Source: Iris pallida (lineage: Eukaryota > Streptophyta > Magnoliopsida > Asparagales > Iridaceae). From it: a DNA stretch of 64,000 nt. Under the pieces are notes generated by a model. The model was not told where the DNA came from and made no database searches. It saw only the letters and a list, made by a program, of their open reading frames with translations. A program made the position numbers and the translations under genes. The stretch is from positions 16,964,867-17,028,866 of the forward strand of contig JANAVB010031417.1 in NCBI GenBank assembly GCA_029216955.1. Reading direction: 5' to 3'. This document shows positions 51,960 to 61,545 of the stretch, in pieces. Every line of letters starts with the position of its first letter. Within the stretch, counting starts at the first letter, position 1.

Positions 51960-54900
51960 ATGGTAACAACTCAATGCGACACTTCATCTATCGGCTCGAC
52001 GAAGAAGGTGATGACGATCAAATTCGATCAACTCGCCTATGAAGAAATGCAGCAGGCTAAGGGTGGCAAGCCCATTCCAGCCTCCATTTTCACTGCCAAG
52101 TCAAAGGGACACTCTGTCTATGTCCCTAAGAATCAGTTGGCAGTCAATGGTGAAGTCTCTGCCACAGTGTCTACTCCTAACACTGGCAAGAACTCCACTG
52201 CAAGCACGCACACTCTTGTGCGCTCGAAGATGACAGTAACTAAAAGTCACATTGACAGTACTGGCTCCTTAGTCGAATCTGTTCCAGCGTGCAAATTCAA
52301 TTCTAAAAGTCACGCTGACAGTACTGGCTCTTTAGCCAAATCTGTTCCAGTGTGCAAATTCAATTCTAAAAATCACGCTGACAGTACTGGCTCTTTAGCC
52401 AAATCTGTTCCAGTGTGCAAATTCAACTCTAAAAGTCACGCTGATAGTACTGGCTCCTTAGCCAAATCTATTCCAGTGTGCAATCCCACATTCAAAAGTC
52501 ACGCTGACAGTATTGGCTCCTTAGCCAAATCTGTTCCAGCGTGTAATTCTAAAATCAAAAGTCACGCTAACAGCTCTGGTTCTTTAACCAAGTCTGTTTC
52601 AGCGTGTATTTCATCAGAGAAGAATAACTCCTTAGTTATCTCTTCTTCTTCACCGAGTTCTACTAGAACTGGGGGTAGTTTTCCACACAAAGTCCCTTCG
52701 AAAAGGAACAACTCTTTAGTTGTTTCTTCTGCTCCTGTAGTTTTTACTCCAGAAACAGCTTTGACTGATACTTTTGTTAGTCAAAGGAAAGGAGATGGTC
52801 TTTTGACTACTCTTCCTTCTGGACATTCTATGTCTCAACATCTGAATGAGTCTAAGAAGAAACATTCCTTAATGTCTTCTTCTTTGATTTCTTCAAATTG
52901 GGCACAGAATCTGTCCATTAAAGAGGGTCTGTTACCAACTCCTAATCAAGGGAGTGGTTTAACTCTTCCTTCTCTGCAAATATCCAGATCAATGGAAGGA
53001 AAACTCTATGTTTCCAAAATTAATATGTTACCTTCCACTGATTTAAGAACAAAACTCAGCACTTCTGGTGTTAAGAAACCATACCAATTGGATATGAAGA
53101 TAAAAGATCCAGATGCAGAGTATGCAAGAAATTATGTGGCTCACATTAATCACTCTTTGTATAATCAAGAGCCATCAAGACCCAAGAACAGGAAGTATAT
53201 TCCTCAATCTTCACAAACAGATTTACGGGAATATCTTCAACAGAAGAGAAGGAGTATATCAAAGGAACATGCTGAATGTGACTTCTATCCAAGAGTCATA
53301 ATTCAGTGCAGATGTGAATCAACAGTTCAAGACCATGGTGATCATGCTGAATGTGACTTCCAGCCAAGAGTCACAATGCAATGCAGATGTCAAAATAAAC
53401 GACAGTCTGTCTTTAATAGGATTCAGTATGAACCTATGCCTGATGAAGAGGAGCCTTTGTTTGCCTCTGTCAACATGACTTCTCGGGACACCGGGGGTAG
53501 AGTTGACAGTCCAGATGGAGTATATAAAAACACCAGAGCAAGAGTCCTGGCTTCTAGTCAAAGAAATTTGATCCCTGAAATTGACTCTGAATTTCTTGGA
53601 GAATCTAACTTCCCACCTCTTCCTACTGGAGGTAATTCTCCTATAGTTGACTTTGATACACGAAGCAATGATTCAGAGCATACAACATCTACTAGTTCAT
53701 CAATAATCCCTCATACAGTCACGACTTACATGGTTGATGGGAATACTGATGAACCCTCTTCTTTCCTGACTCCTCAAGATCAAAGAATTGCTTCTTTGGA
53801 ACAGCAAATGAAGTCTATGACTGACACAATGAAGTCAATGTATGAACTCATGACAGCTCAGTTGCAAAATCGACAGACTGTATCAGATGCCATACCAGTT
53901 GATACTGATATAAGTCCAATACAAGTTCCTCCAGCAGTACAATCCAATACTCCTGGACCTGCTCAACCAAATCCTAGTCTCTATGGAGCTGGGGGTAGTG
54001 CTTATAATGCTGTTCCTCCTCCTAACTATTCTCTACAAGCCACAACTCCGCAATCTTCGGGAGTTGTCTCTGAAGAATTGAAAAATCTCAAAACTCAATT
54101 CGAGGCATTCAAACAGAAGGATGGTTTACAAAGGTTAGGCATCAAGCAGCCTTATCCGATAGAATGGAAGCAAGTATCATATCCTCCTAAATACAAGCCT
54201 CCTACTATCTCATTCTATGATGGAACCACTTCTCCAAGTCAGTTTATCAATCACTTTGAAGTGATGACTGATCAACTACAACCAAGTGATACCCTCCTTA
54301 CTCGGGTATTTATTGGATGTCTCAAGGGAATGGCTTATGAATGGTATAGAAGTCTCCCAGATGGGAGTATTACCTCATTTGCTGGTTTCAAACAGATGTT
54401 TCTTGAAAGGTTCTATGAAGGGCTTAATGACATGACTATGTCTGCTCTTATTAGAATCAAGCAGAAAAATAATGAATCTACAGAGGAATACATTGAACGG
54501 TTTCGAAGAGAAGCTCTGAAGATGCCTCTTGGAACTCCTGATACTGTCACCATTGACACGTGCAAATCAAACTTGTTGCCAATCATCAGTATGTGGACAG
54601 GGTCCACTCAATTTCAAGATTGGCCTTCCTTCATAGTCAGTGCTAAAGCTGCAGAAATCAGTGCTGAAACCTTCAAAGGTTTAGGAGTGCAGATGACTCC
54701 TAAAGAAACAGGACAAGGGGCTAACAATAAAAATAATGCTCGCAAAGAAAAAGAAACTCTAGAAGTTAATCTTCAGAGCAAAGATGCATCGAATGTTCAA
54801 ACTCCTGCCTCTACAACTCAACAATCAAGAACACCTCGCCCCAGAGAAGAATATTCTTTTGATGACGACGATGTCCTTGGTATCTTTGAATGTCTGCTGA

Positions 54901-55979
54901 AAGGTAATAAAATACAATTACCAGAGATCAAGAAACCTGATGAAGCTGGTAAGACAGATCATCCTAAATACTGTCCATATCACAGAATGCTGGGTCATAC
55001 AATTCGTACATGTTATGTATTGAAAGGAAAGATCCAAGAAATGATTAAATCTGGAGCTATCTCTCTTACTCCAAAAGAGAAGACCGTCACCTCCAACGTC
55101 GTCTTTATGCAATTTGGAAATTTCCCTCCTCAACTCCTTGAAAGTGGGATTATTCCTATTCCCAAGGCAACTCTTGACATAGTGAATCTTCCTCCTCCAC
55201 AGTCTGAAGGATTAGTGCCAATCACTTTGGAAACAGGAGAAATCATGTGGATCCATCCTGATCTAGTGGCAGATTTTGAATCGCCTTCTCCTCAAAAGAT
55301 TTCTTCTCAAAAATCCAAGAAGGCTGGAAAGATCAAGTCATGTCATATGACTTCTCTTGGGTCTACCTCTGACACAGAGCCAAAAGACAAAGAAGAAGCA
55401 CTTGTTAGTGCTACTCGAACGGGGAAACCTTACCTAAAGGATTATTCTAAAAATCCTGAAGATCCTACTGATATCCCTTCAGATGCTAAAGATGCTCCTA
55501 ATGTTCCTCCCGAGGAAGAACCATCTACTGAACCTGTTCCTCCCAAGCCTAGGGCTCTGGAGAAAGGCAAACAACAGGCTCGGTTTGATAAGCCAATCAA
55601 GAAGTCTTCTCCTCTTGGACTTCAGAAGCCTTACAACTTCGACATTTTGGCTCAGCTTGCTAATACTCCCGCTAGAATGTCCCTTTTTGAACTTCTACGT
55701 CTTTCCAAAGAGACTCGGGAGACGTTAAGTGAAGCACTTCTACAAGCTGACTCTTGTCTTACACAATTGAAGAAGCCGGATGCGGAACCTGCCACTTGCT
55801 TACATTGCAACAGTGTACTGGAGATTATCCCAAATATCACCTTTACACAAGACGACATGTTACTGGAGGATAATCGACATGATCAACCTCTCTACTACAC
55901 TGGTTATATTGATACGATGAAGATAGATCGTATTCTCAGGGTCTGCTATAAGCATAATGCCAAAGAGTTTGTTGGATGA
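51960..55979 (+). CDS. Tat gag with repeat-rich N-terminal extension
   Basis: I take the ATG at 51960, the first after the primer site, giving 1339 residues. The open frame extends upstream into the LTR, which is not meaningful. Residues about 94-217 are six tandem copies of a 21-23 residue unit (KSHADSTGSLAKSVPVC). A heptad-like segment lies at about 609-636. The Gag domain spans roughly 743-870 (PTISFYDGTTSPSQFINHFE, AYEWYRSLP, FLERFYEG, ESTEEYIERFRREA). A Cys/His cluster YCPYHRMLGHTIRTC is near 1003. The frame stops at 55977-55979 shortly after a probable small deletion in the protease. The N-terminal half is much longer than ordinary gypsy Gag and corresponds in place to the extra ORF1 of Tat elements. 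Confidence 0.85.
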   Translation: MVTTQCDTSSIGSTKKVMTIKFDQLAYEEMQQAKGGKPIPASIFTAKSKGHSVYVPKNQLAVNGEVSATVSTPNTGKNSTASTHTLVRSKMTVTKSHIDSTGSLVESVPACKFNSKSHADSTGSLAKSVPVCKFNSKNHADSTGSLAKSVPVCKFNSKSHADSTGSLAKSIPVCNPTFKSHADSIGSLAKSVPACNSKIKSHANSSGSLTKSVSACISSEKNNSLVISSSSPSSTRTGGSFPHKVPSKRNNSLVVSSAPVVFTPETALTDTFVSQRKGDGLLTTLPSGHSMSQHLNESKKKHSLMSSSLISSNWAQNLSIKEGLLPTPNQGSGLTLPSLQISRSMEGKLYVSKINMLPSTDLRTKLSTSGVKKPYQLDMKIKDPDAEYARNYVAHINHSLYNQEPSRPKNRKYIPQSSQTDLREYLQQKRRSISKEHAECDFYPRVIIQCRCESTVQDHGDHAECDFQPRVTMQCRCQNKRQSVFNRIQYEPMPDEEEPLFASVNMTSRDTGGRVDSPDGVYKNTRARVLASSQRNLIPEIDSEFLGESNFPPLPTGGNSPIVDFDTRSNDSEHTTSTSSSIIPHTVTTYMVDGNTDEPSSFLTPQDQRIASLEQQMKSMTDTMKSMYELMTAQLQNRQTVSDAIPVDTDISPIQVPPAVQSNTPGPAQPNPSLYGAGGSAYNAVPPPNYSLQATTPQSSGVVSEELKNLKTQFEAFKQKDGLQRLGIKQPYPIEWKQVSYPPKYKPPTISFYDGTTSPSQFINHFEVMTDQLQPSDTLLTRVFIGCLKGMAYEWYRSLPDGSITSFAGFKQMFLERFYEGLNDMTMSALIRIKQKNNESTEEYIERFRREALKMPLGTPDTVTIDTCKSNLLPIISMWTGSTQFQDWPSFIVSAKAAEISAETFKGLGVQMTPKETGQGANNKNNARKEKETLEVNLQSKDASNVQTPASTTQQSRTPRPREEYSFDDDDVLGIFECLLKGNKIQLPEIKKPDEAGKTDHPKYCPYHRMLGHTIRTCYVLKGKIQEMIKSGAISLTPKEKTVTSNVVFMQFGNFPPQLLESGIIPIPKATLDIVNLPPPQSEGLVPITLETGEIMWIHPDLVADFESPSPQKISSQKSKKAGKIKSCHMTSLGSTSDTEPKDKEEALVSATRTGKPYLKDYSKNPEDPTDIPSDAKDAPNVPPEEEPSTEPVPPKPRALEKGKQQARFDKPIKKSSPLGLQKPYNFDILAQLANTPARMSLFELLRLSKETRETLSEALLQADSCLTQLKKPDAEPATCLHCNSVLEIIPNITFTQDDMLLEDNRHDQPLYYTGYIDTMKIDRILRVCYKHNAKEFVG

Positions 55980-57684
55980 ACTAAAAATCCCTCTTCACAA
56001 ACTCTCCAAGACGGTTACTACTATCTTGGGATTCAATCAAAGCCGAAGTGAGCCTTTGGGAAAGATTCATCTGAAGCTTCAGATAGGTGATTTCAGATCT
56101 AAAGTCACTTTCTATGTGATCGAGATCGCGGGATCCTATAATCTTCTTCTGGGGAGGCCCTTTCTTCATGAAAATAATGTGGTGCCCTCTACTCTTCATC
56201 AATGTTTTAAGTACATTGATAGCAATGGAAGAGTACAAAAAGAAGTTGCTGATATAAATCCCTTCCATGGGGTTGAAGCTTATTTTAATGATTCCCGAAT
56301 GTATAAAGAAGAATATACAAGGATCATACAAGCTATGGAGAAAGAAGATGCATAAAGTGAGACTTTAATAATCCCTGTTAAATGTCGAACTACTCAGCAA
56401 CAATCTCCTAAACCCTCTGGAGAAGATTCTTTTATCATTCCAGTGAGTGGACGGATCTCTCCGTTACCTCAGTCATCTACTCAGAATACACTGATCATTC
56501 CTGTCAATGGGCGTACTACAGTTCCTGTACCTTCACAAGATACTCTGCTAATTCCAGTTGGAGGGCGGACTACTCTTCCTACTCAAACTTCAAGGGAGCT
56601 CACCTCTTCTGAGCCATTTGTTATCGATCTTAATCGAAACAAAGCTTCTTCTTCTTCTCCCCCTTTAGTCATTGACTTGGCTAAAATCTCTAAGGCTCAG
56701 CCTTCTCCCAATATAAATATTGCTGCTTTTACATTTAATGAAAAGTCTCCACCTTTGCAGTACGTTGATGTGTGTAATTATGTTCATAGTTATTTACATC
56801 TGTTAGATGACTTGAACACAATAACCATAGGAGTTGTACAGACTGTTCATACAGATGTATCTCTAGAACCTGTACAATCTTCATACTTTCTAGTTCCTAG
56901 CAGAAAGCCAGGAGACATTCCAATATTCTTCTACAAAGGGCCTCAAAATCCTTCTGATCTTGAAGATGATGACAAAAATGATGATACTGGAAGATTACAA
57001 CTACGTCGTTATAGTCAGCAATCTAGAGACATCATCAAAAATATGGGCTATGACTTCAGGACTGGCCTTAATAATGGAAAAAGAAGAAAAATGCCTGTCC
57101 GGATTCCTCCTTTGAAATATGGAAGGACGAAATGCGGATTGGGTTATACTGCTCCTACTCCTTTCATCAATATTATCCATGAAGATCTTGAGTCTGATGA
57201 AGATAAGAGATCTGATTCTTCTAGTACCACTTCTTGGGATTCCGATACGAGTATCAGTGACTTCTATTGCAACCTTCTGTCTTCTAACATGGTTTCCATT
57301 GACCATTCTGAAGAAAGTGATGAAGACGAAGAAGAGTTTGAAATCTCACCTGAATCAGAACAGTGGGCCCAAAGATTAGATAATCAATGGGAGTTCCGTT
57401 TCGAGCAAAAAGAACCTCCGACTGAAGATAAACTTGTTCAAATAGATGTTGGTGAAGAGGGGTCTCCCAAACCAATATTCATCAGTGAAAGTCTTTCAGA
57501 AACTGATAAGAAAGACATGATCAAACTCATTCGTGATTACATCGATGTCTTTGCTTGGAGTTATGAAGATATGCCAGGGCTTGATCCTCAAATTGTAACT
57601 CACAAGCTCAACATCTTGCCGAATGCTAAACCGGTCAAACAACAAACAGCGACGATTTTGTCCGGACATCATGGATGCAATTGA
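55957..57684 (+). pseudogene. Tat protease region and linker, broken frame
   Basis: A different frame from gag. It begins inside the protease (MPKSLLDELKIPL, then LLLGRPFLH and VVPSTLHQ). The catalytic aspartate that should lie just before MPKS is missing where the gag frame crosses over (about 55935-55950). This suggests a deletion whose length is not a multiple of three. A TAA at 56353-56355 interrupts it. The rest to 57684 is an acidic linker with repeated IIPV-GRT words (56440-56580) leading to the RT. It ends in a short overlap with the pol frame. Confidence 0.75.
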
Positions 57685-60600
57685 AGCTGAAGTCAATAAA
57701 CTCATTACATCTGGGTTTATTAGAGAGGAACAACATCCCGATTGGGTGGCTAATATTGTTCCTGTTCTTAAAAAGACTGGCAAGATCAGAGTATGCATAG
57801 ACTTTCGCGATCTCAATGCGGCATGTCCTAAAGACGAATTCCCTCTACCAATCACTGATGTCATGGTTGATAATACCTGTGGATTTGAACGAATGTCATT
57901 CATGGACGGGTATTCTGGGTATAATCAGATCAAAATGTTCCCAGAAGACGAGAAGCACACTTCTTTCAGAACGCCGATTGGTACATACTGCTATACAGTT
58001 ATGCCATTCGGTCTCAAGAATGCAGGAGCAACTTATCAACGAGCTATGAGTACTATATTCCGTGAACATTTGCGGAAAACAGTCGAATGCTATGTTGATG
58101 ATATTGCAGTCAAAAGTCGACAAAAGGAGGATCATATCCAAGATTTGAAGACTATATTTGATCTAATGCGTAAGCATCAATTAAAGATGAACCCTACTAA
58201 GTCCTTCTTAGGCGTCTCTAGTGGTAAATTTCTCGGCTTCGTCATTACCTCTAAAGGTATACACATGGATCCCGAGAAGATCAAAGCCATCCAAGAGATG
58301 CGTCCTCCACGCACCTTAAAAGAGCTACGAGGATTTCAAGGAAGAATTGCTTATATCAGGAGATTTATCTCTAATTTATCAGGACGCTGCAGACCATTCA
58401 ACAAACTTATGAAGAAAGGTGTCTCTTTTGTCTGGAATGATGAATGTCAGAAAGCATTCGATGATATAAAACAATATCTGATGAGCCCTCAAGTATTGGT
58501 ACCTCCCGTCTCAGGAATACCGTTCCTCCTCTATACTCGAGCAATGAGTCATTCATTGGGTGCATTACTCGCTCAAAAGAATCAAAATGGCCATGAACAG
58601 GCCATTTATTATCTCAGCCGCACTATGACCGGAGCTGAACCTCGATATTCACCAGTTGAAAAAGAATGTCTAGCCTTGATGTTTGCTGTCCAAAAGACAC
58701 GTCATTATATCATTGGCCAGACTATTCATGTCATCTCCAGGATCAATCCTATACGGATCATGATGAAGAAACCCAGTGTTTTGAATTCTCGATTGGCTAA
58801 CTGGGGAATCCTACTTGCTCAGTATGATATGCACTATATTCCTCAGAAATCAGTCAAAGGACAAGCTTTAGCTGATTTTTTGGCTGCTCACTCAATTCCA
58901 GAAAATTTAAAACTCTATGATGAAATCCCAGATGAAGTCCTAGATTCAAATCAAATTGCTGAAGAAGATCCTACTTGGCGTCTATTCTTTGATGGAGCGT
59001 CAAGAATTGGTCCTAATGGCGATATTGTTGCTGGAGTTGGAATTGTTCTTGTATCGCCAGAAGGTCTTGCCATCCAAAGAGCTTATTCTCTCGATCAGCC
59101 GTGTTCAAACAATGTAGCTGAGTACAACGCATTGCTTATTGGTCTTCAACTCGCTAAACATCTGAATATTCAACATTTGGAGGCGTATGGAGACTCTAAA
59201 CTTATTGTCAATCAGATCAGGGGTACTTATGAAGTTCGCCATCATGATCTGGTTCCTTATCATAGAGTGGCCATATCTATGGCCTCATCATTTAAGGAAT
59301 TCTTCATTGAACATGTTAGGCGAGCATGTAACACAGAAGCTGATGCCCTTGCTAATCTTGCAGCGGTGCTGGCTATCCCAATCAAACAGCAACAAATGAT
59401 CGTTGTTCGTAATCGAGAATTATTTCATCTTGAAAATAACCTGACTCTAGGACTTCCAGTTGACATTAAAGAATCAACATCTCATGACGTCAACACAACA
59501 AGAGGATTTGGATTTAGTCGTAAATCGATATCATCTTCATCCGATTCCAGCATGGAATTCATCTTCAGTAACTCGACTGAGAATCAGAATACGGATAAAG
59601 ATTGGAGACTTCCTTTCTTAGATCTTGTATTGTATGATATTCTTCCGGATGATCCGAGTGAGGCAGCATCTATCAGACGACGATCACTCAGATTCTATTA
59701 CAATCATACAACAAAGACCTTATATCGTCGAGCTTATGATGGTTTACTCCTTCGGTGCATTGCCGGTGATGAAGCCCAACAAGTTATTCGTGAAGCACAT
59801 GATGGAATTTGTGGAGCGCATCAACCTGGGCCAAAACTTCAAGACCGTATTCGACGGATGGGATATTATTGGCCAACTATGGTATCAGATACCATTGAAT
59901 ATGCAAGGAAATGCAAAGCTTGCCAAATCCATGCGGATTTTATACATCAACCTTCGGAATTTCTACATCCGACGGCAGCATCATGGCCCTTCGAAGCTTG
60001 GGGCATGGACATTGTCGGCCCGATCAATCCTCCATCATCTAAAGGTCATCGGTTCATTCTCGCAGTAACCGATTACTTCTCCAAATGGGCCGAAGCTATT
60101 CCTTTATCTGAAGTTAAGACGTCTAATGTCATCAGCTTTATTAAGCACCACGTCATCTACAGATTTGGTGTTCCTCGACGCATTGTTCATGATAACGGAC
60201 CACAGTTCGTCAGCCAAAAATTTACTCGATTCTGTGACGATCATCGGATCAATAATGTTGCTTCTACCGCATATAATCCAGCAGCTAACGGATTGGCAGA
60301 AGCTTTCAACAAGACTATCATCAAACTCCTAAAGAAGTTTGTCTCCACTAACAAACGTAATTGGAGTGACAAGCTCGGGGAATGCTTGTGGGCTTATCGC
60401 ACTACAGTCCGTAATGCTACTAAGTGTACACCTTTCTCTCTGGTGTACGGATCTGAGGCTGTTCTCCCATTAGAGATTCAAATTCCTTCTTTAAGGATAG
60501 CAATCGCTAATGAACTCACTGCCGAAAATAATGATCGTCTTCGACTTCAAGAATTGGAGGCTCTGGATGAAAAACGGTTATCTGCTCAACAGAATATTGA

Positions 60601-60859
60601 ATTCTATCAAGCTAGAATTTCAAGGACTTTTAACAAGAAAGTCAGAATTCGAACATTTCAGAAAGGAGAACTTGTGCTTACTGTCAGACGCCCGATGACT
60701 ATGACACATATGAATAAGGGCAAGTTTGATGCAAAATGGGAAGGTCCATTCATTGTCAATAAGATCTTTTCTAATGGGGCTTATCAACTCACTACTCTAG
60801 ATGGTAAAGCCACTATGATGCCCATCAACGGCAAATTCTTGAAGAAGTACTACGTCTGA
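57623..60859 (+). CDS. Tat pol: RT, RNase H, archaeal-type RNase H, integrase
   Basis: 1078 codons open without a break. RT has FRDLNAACPKDEFPLP and YVDD at residues 157-160. The first RNase H lacks its first catalytic Asp (FLLYTRAMSHSLG), as is common in Tat elements. The second RNase H has FFDGAS with D457 and VAEYNALLIGL, the archaeal-type domain specific to the Tat lineage. Integrase has an HHCC finger, MDIVGP D796, HDNGPQF D857 and E893 (D-X35-E), then KWEGPFIVNKI near the end. Homology begins at about 57645, so the preceding frame must be joined by frameshift, splicing or a repaired indel near 57640-57655. Confidence 0.9.
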   Translation: MLNRSNNKQRRFCPDIMDAIEAEVNKLITSGFIREEQHPDWVANIVPVLKKTGKIRVCIDFRDLNAACPKDEFPLPITDVMVDNTCGFERMSFMDGYSGYNQIKMFPEDEKHTSFRTPIGTYCYTVMPFGLKNAGATYQRAMSTIFREHLRKTVECYVDDIAVKSRQKEDHIQDLKTIFDLMRKHQLKMNPTKSFLGVSSGKFLGFVITSKGIHMDPEKIKAIQEMRPPRTLKELRGFQGRIAYIRRFISNLSGRCRPFNKLMKKGVSFVWNDECQKAFDDIKQYLMSPQVLVPPVSGIPFLLYTRAMSHSLGALLAQKNQNGHEQAIYYLSRTMTGAEPRYSPVEKECLALMFAVQKTRHYIIGQTIHVISRINPIRIMMKKPSVLNSRLANWGILLAQYDMHYIPQKSVKGQALADFLAAHSIPENLKLYDEIPDEVLDSNQIAEEDPTWRLFFDGASRIGPNGDIVAGVGIVLVSPEGLAIQRAYSLDQPCSNNVAEYNALLIGLQLAKHLNIQHLEAYGDSKLIVNQIRGTYEVRHHDLVPYHRVAISMASSFKEFFIEHVRRACNTEADALANLAAVLAIPIKQQQMIVVRNRELFHLENNLTLGLPVDIKESTSHDVNTTRGFGFSRKSISSSSDSSMEFIFSNSTENQNTDKDWRLPFLDLVLYDILPDDPSEAASIRRRSLRFYYNHTTKTLYRRAYDGLLLRCIAGDEAQQVIREAHDGICGAHQPGPKLQDRIRRMGYYWPTMVSDTIEYARKCKACQIHADFIHQPSEFLHPTAASWPFEAWGMDIVGPINPPSSKGHRFILAVTDYFSKWAEAIPLSEVKTSNVISFIKHHVIYRFGVPRRIVHDNGPQFVSQKFTRFCDDHRINNVASTAYNPAANGLAEAFNKTIIKLLKKFVSTNKRNWSDKLGECLWAYRTTVRNATKCTPFSLVYGSEAVLPLEIQIPSLRIAIANELTAENNDRLRLQELEALDEKRLSAQQNIEFYQARISRTFNKKVRIRTFQKGELVLTVRRPMTMTHMNKGKFDAKWEGPFIVNKIFSNGAYQLTTLDGKATMMPINGKFLKKYYV

Positions 60860-61091
60860 TATTTCTATCAAGATTGTCCTTCCATCATTCTCCAGCTGTT
60901 TCATTGTTCTTTCCGAAGAATCATTCTGATATCTATTTTCCCCAGTGGAGATAGGTATTCTACTTTGTATCGTTTTCTCAACAAATTTGATATCCAAAAA
61001 ATCATGTCCACATTACCTCTGAATTTTCTATCTCAATATCATATTTATGAAAATGATATTTAGTCTTTCTGATTTCTGAGTCAAAAGATCA

Positions 61092-61265
61092 ATGAACAAA
61101 GGCAAAAATATAAAGTGGGAAGGATATATCGTAAACAAAGTTTCCTTAAACGGAGTTTATTTGAGACAAATTCCTCAAGAAAAAGAGTACATCATCATGG
61201 AAGATCACTGTAATCCCTTTCATATTTGGGACGACGACCACATACATAATCAGCAAAAGAATTGA
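61092..61265 (+). other. Small sense frame resembling a diverged copy of the pol C-terminus
   Basis: 57 codons, 232 bp after the pol stop. It reads MNKGKNIKWEGYIVNKVSLN, GVY. The end of pol (60711 onward) reads MNKGKFDAKWEGPFIVNKIF, SNGAYQL. Start, spacing and core agree, while the rest has diverged. It overlaps the antisense frame at 61195-61491. It may be a duplicated 3' segment of pol. There is no evidence that it is translated. Confidence 0.6.
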
Positions 61266-61491
61266 GTACATCTTTTTCTGACCGCACCAAGAATTGACAG
61301 GCAGCCAGCCTTATTGCTTCTTCTTCTTCGGTTTCTCCTGGTTCGATCAGGAAGTCCAGGATATCTTTCGGCGGCTTGGGAGTAGACGAGCTTTCGCCCA
61401 TTTTCTTCTTCTGCGGAGGTGGATGTTCTTTAACACCTTCAGTAGCTTCGGGGGCGACTTCAGTCTTCTTTATGTTCTCTTCAGAAGACAT
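61195..61491 (-). CDS. Antisense ORF 1 of the Tat element
   Basis: 98 residues, acidic and Pro/Ser-rich at first (EVAPEATEGVKEHPPP), then ILDFLIEPGETEEEEAIRLA and DYVCGRRPKYERDYSDLP. No known domain recognised. The ATG (61491) lies 40 bp below a minus-strand TATAAATA (61531-61538), and AATAAA follows the stop at 61156-61161. The upstream side has repeated GGTTCGTCCGTTCAT words (61640-61720, plus-strand reading). Antisense ORFs in this place are reported for Tat elements. Their function is unknown. Confidence 0.65.
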   Translation of the reverse strand: MSSEENIKKTEVAPEATEGVKEHPPPQKKKMGESSSTPKPPKDILDFLIEPGETEEEEAIRLAACQFLVRSEKDVLNSFADYVCGRRPKYERDYSDLP

Positions 61492-61530
61492 TATGGATAA
61501 AATGCGATCCTTCTATTCAAATATATGCTC

Positions 61531-61538
61531 TATTTATA
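61531..61538 (-). promoter_or_regulatory. TATA box for antisense ORF 1
   Basis: TATAAATA on the minus strand, 40 bp upstream of the ATG at 61491. Confidence 0.6.
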
Positions 61539-61545
61539 GACATAT

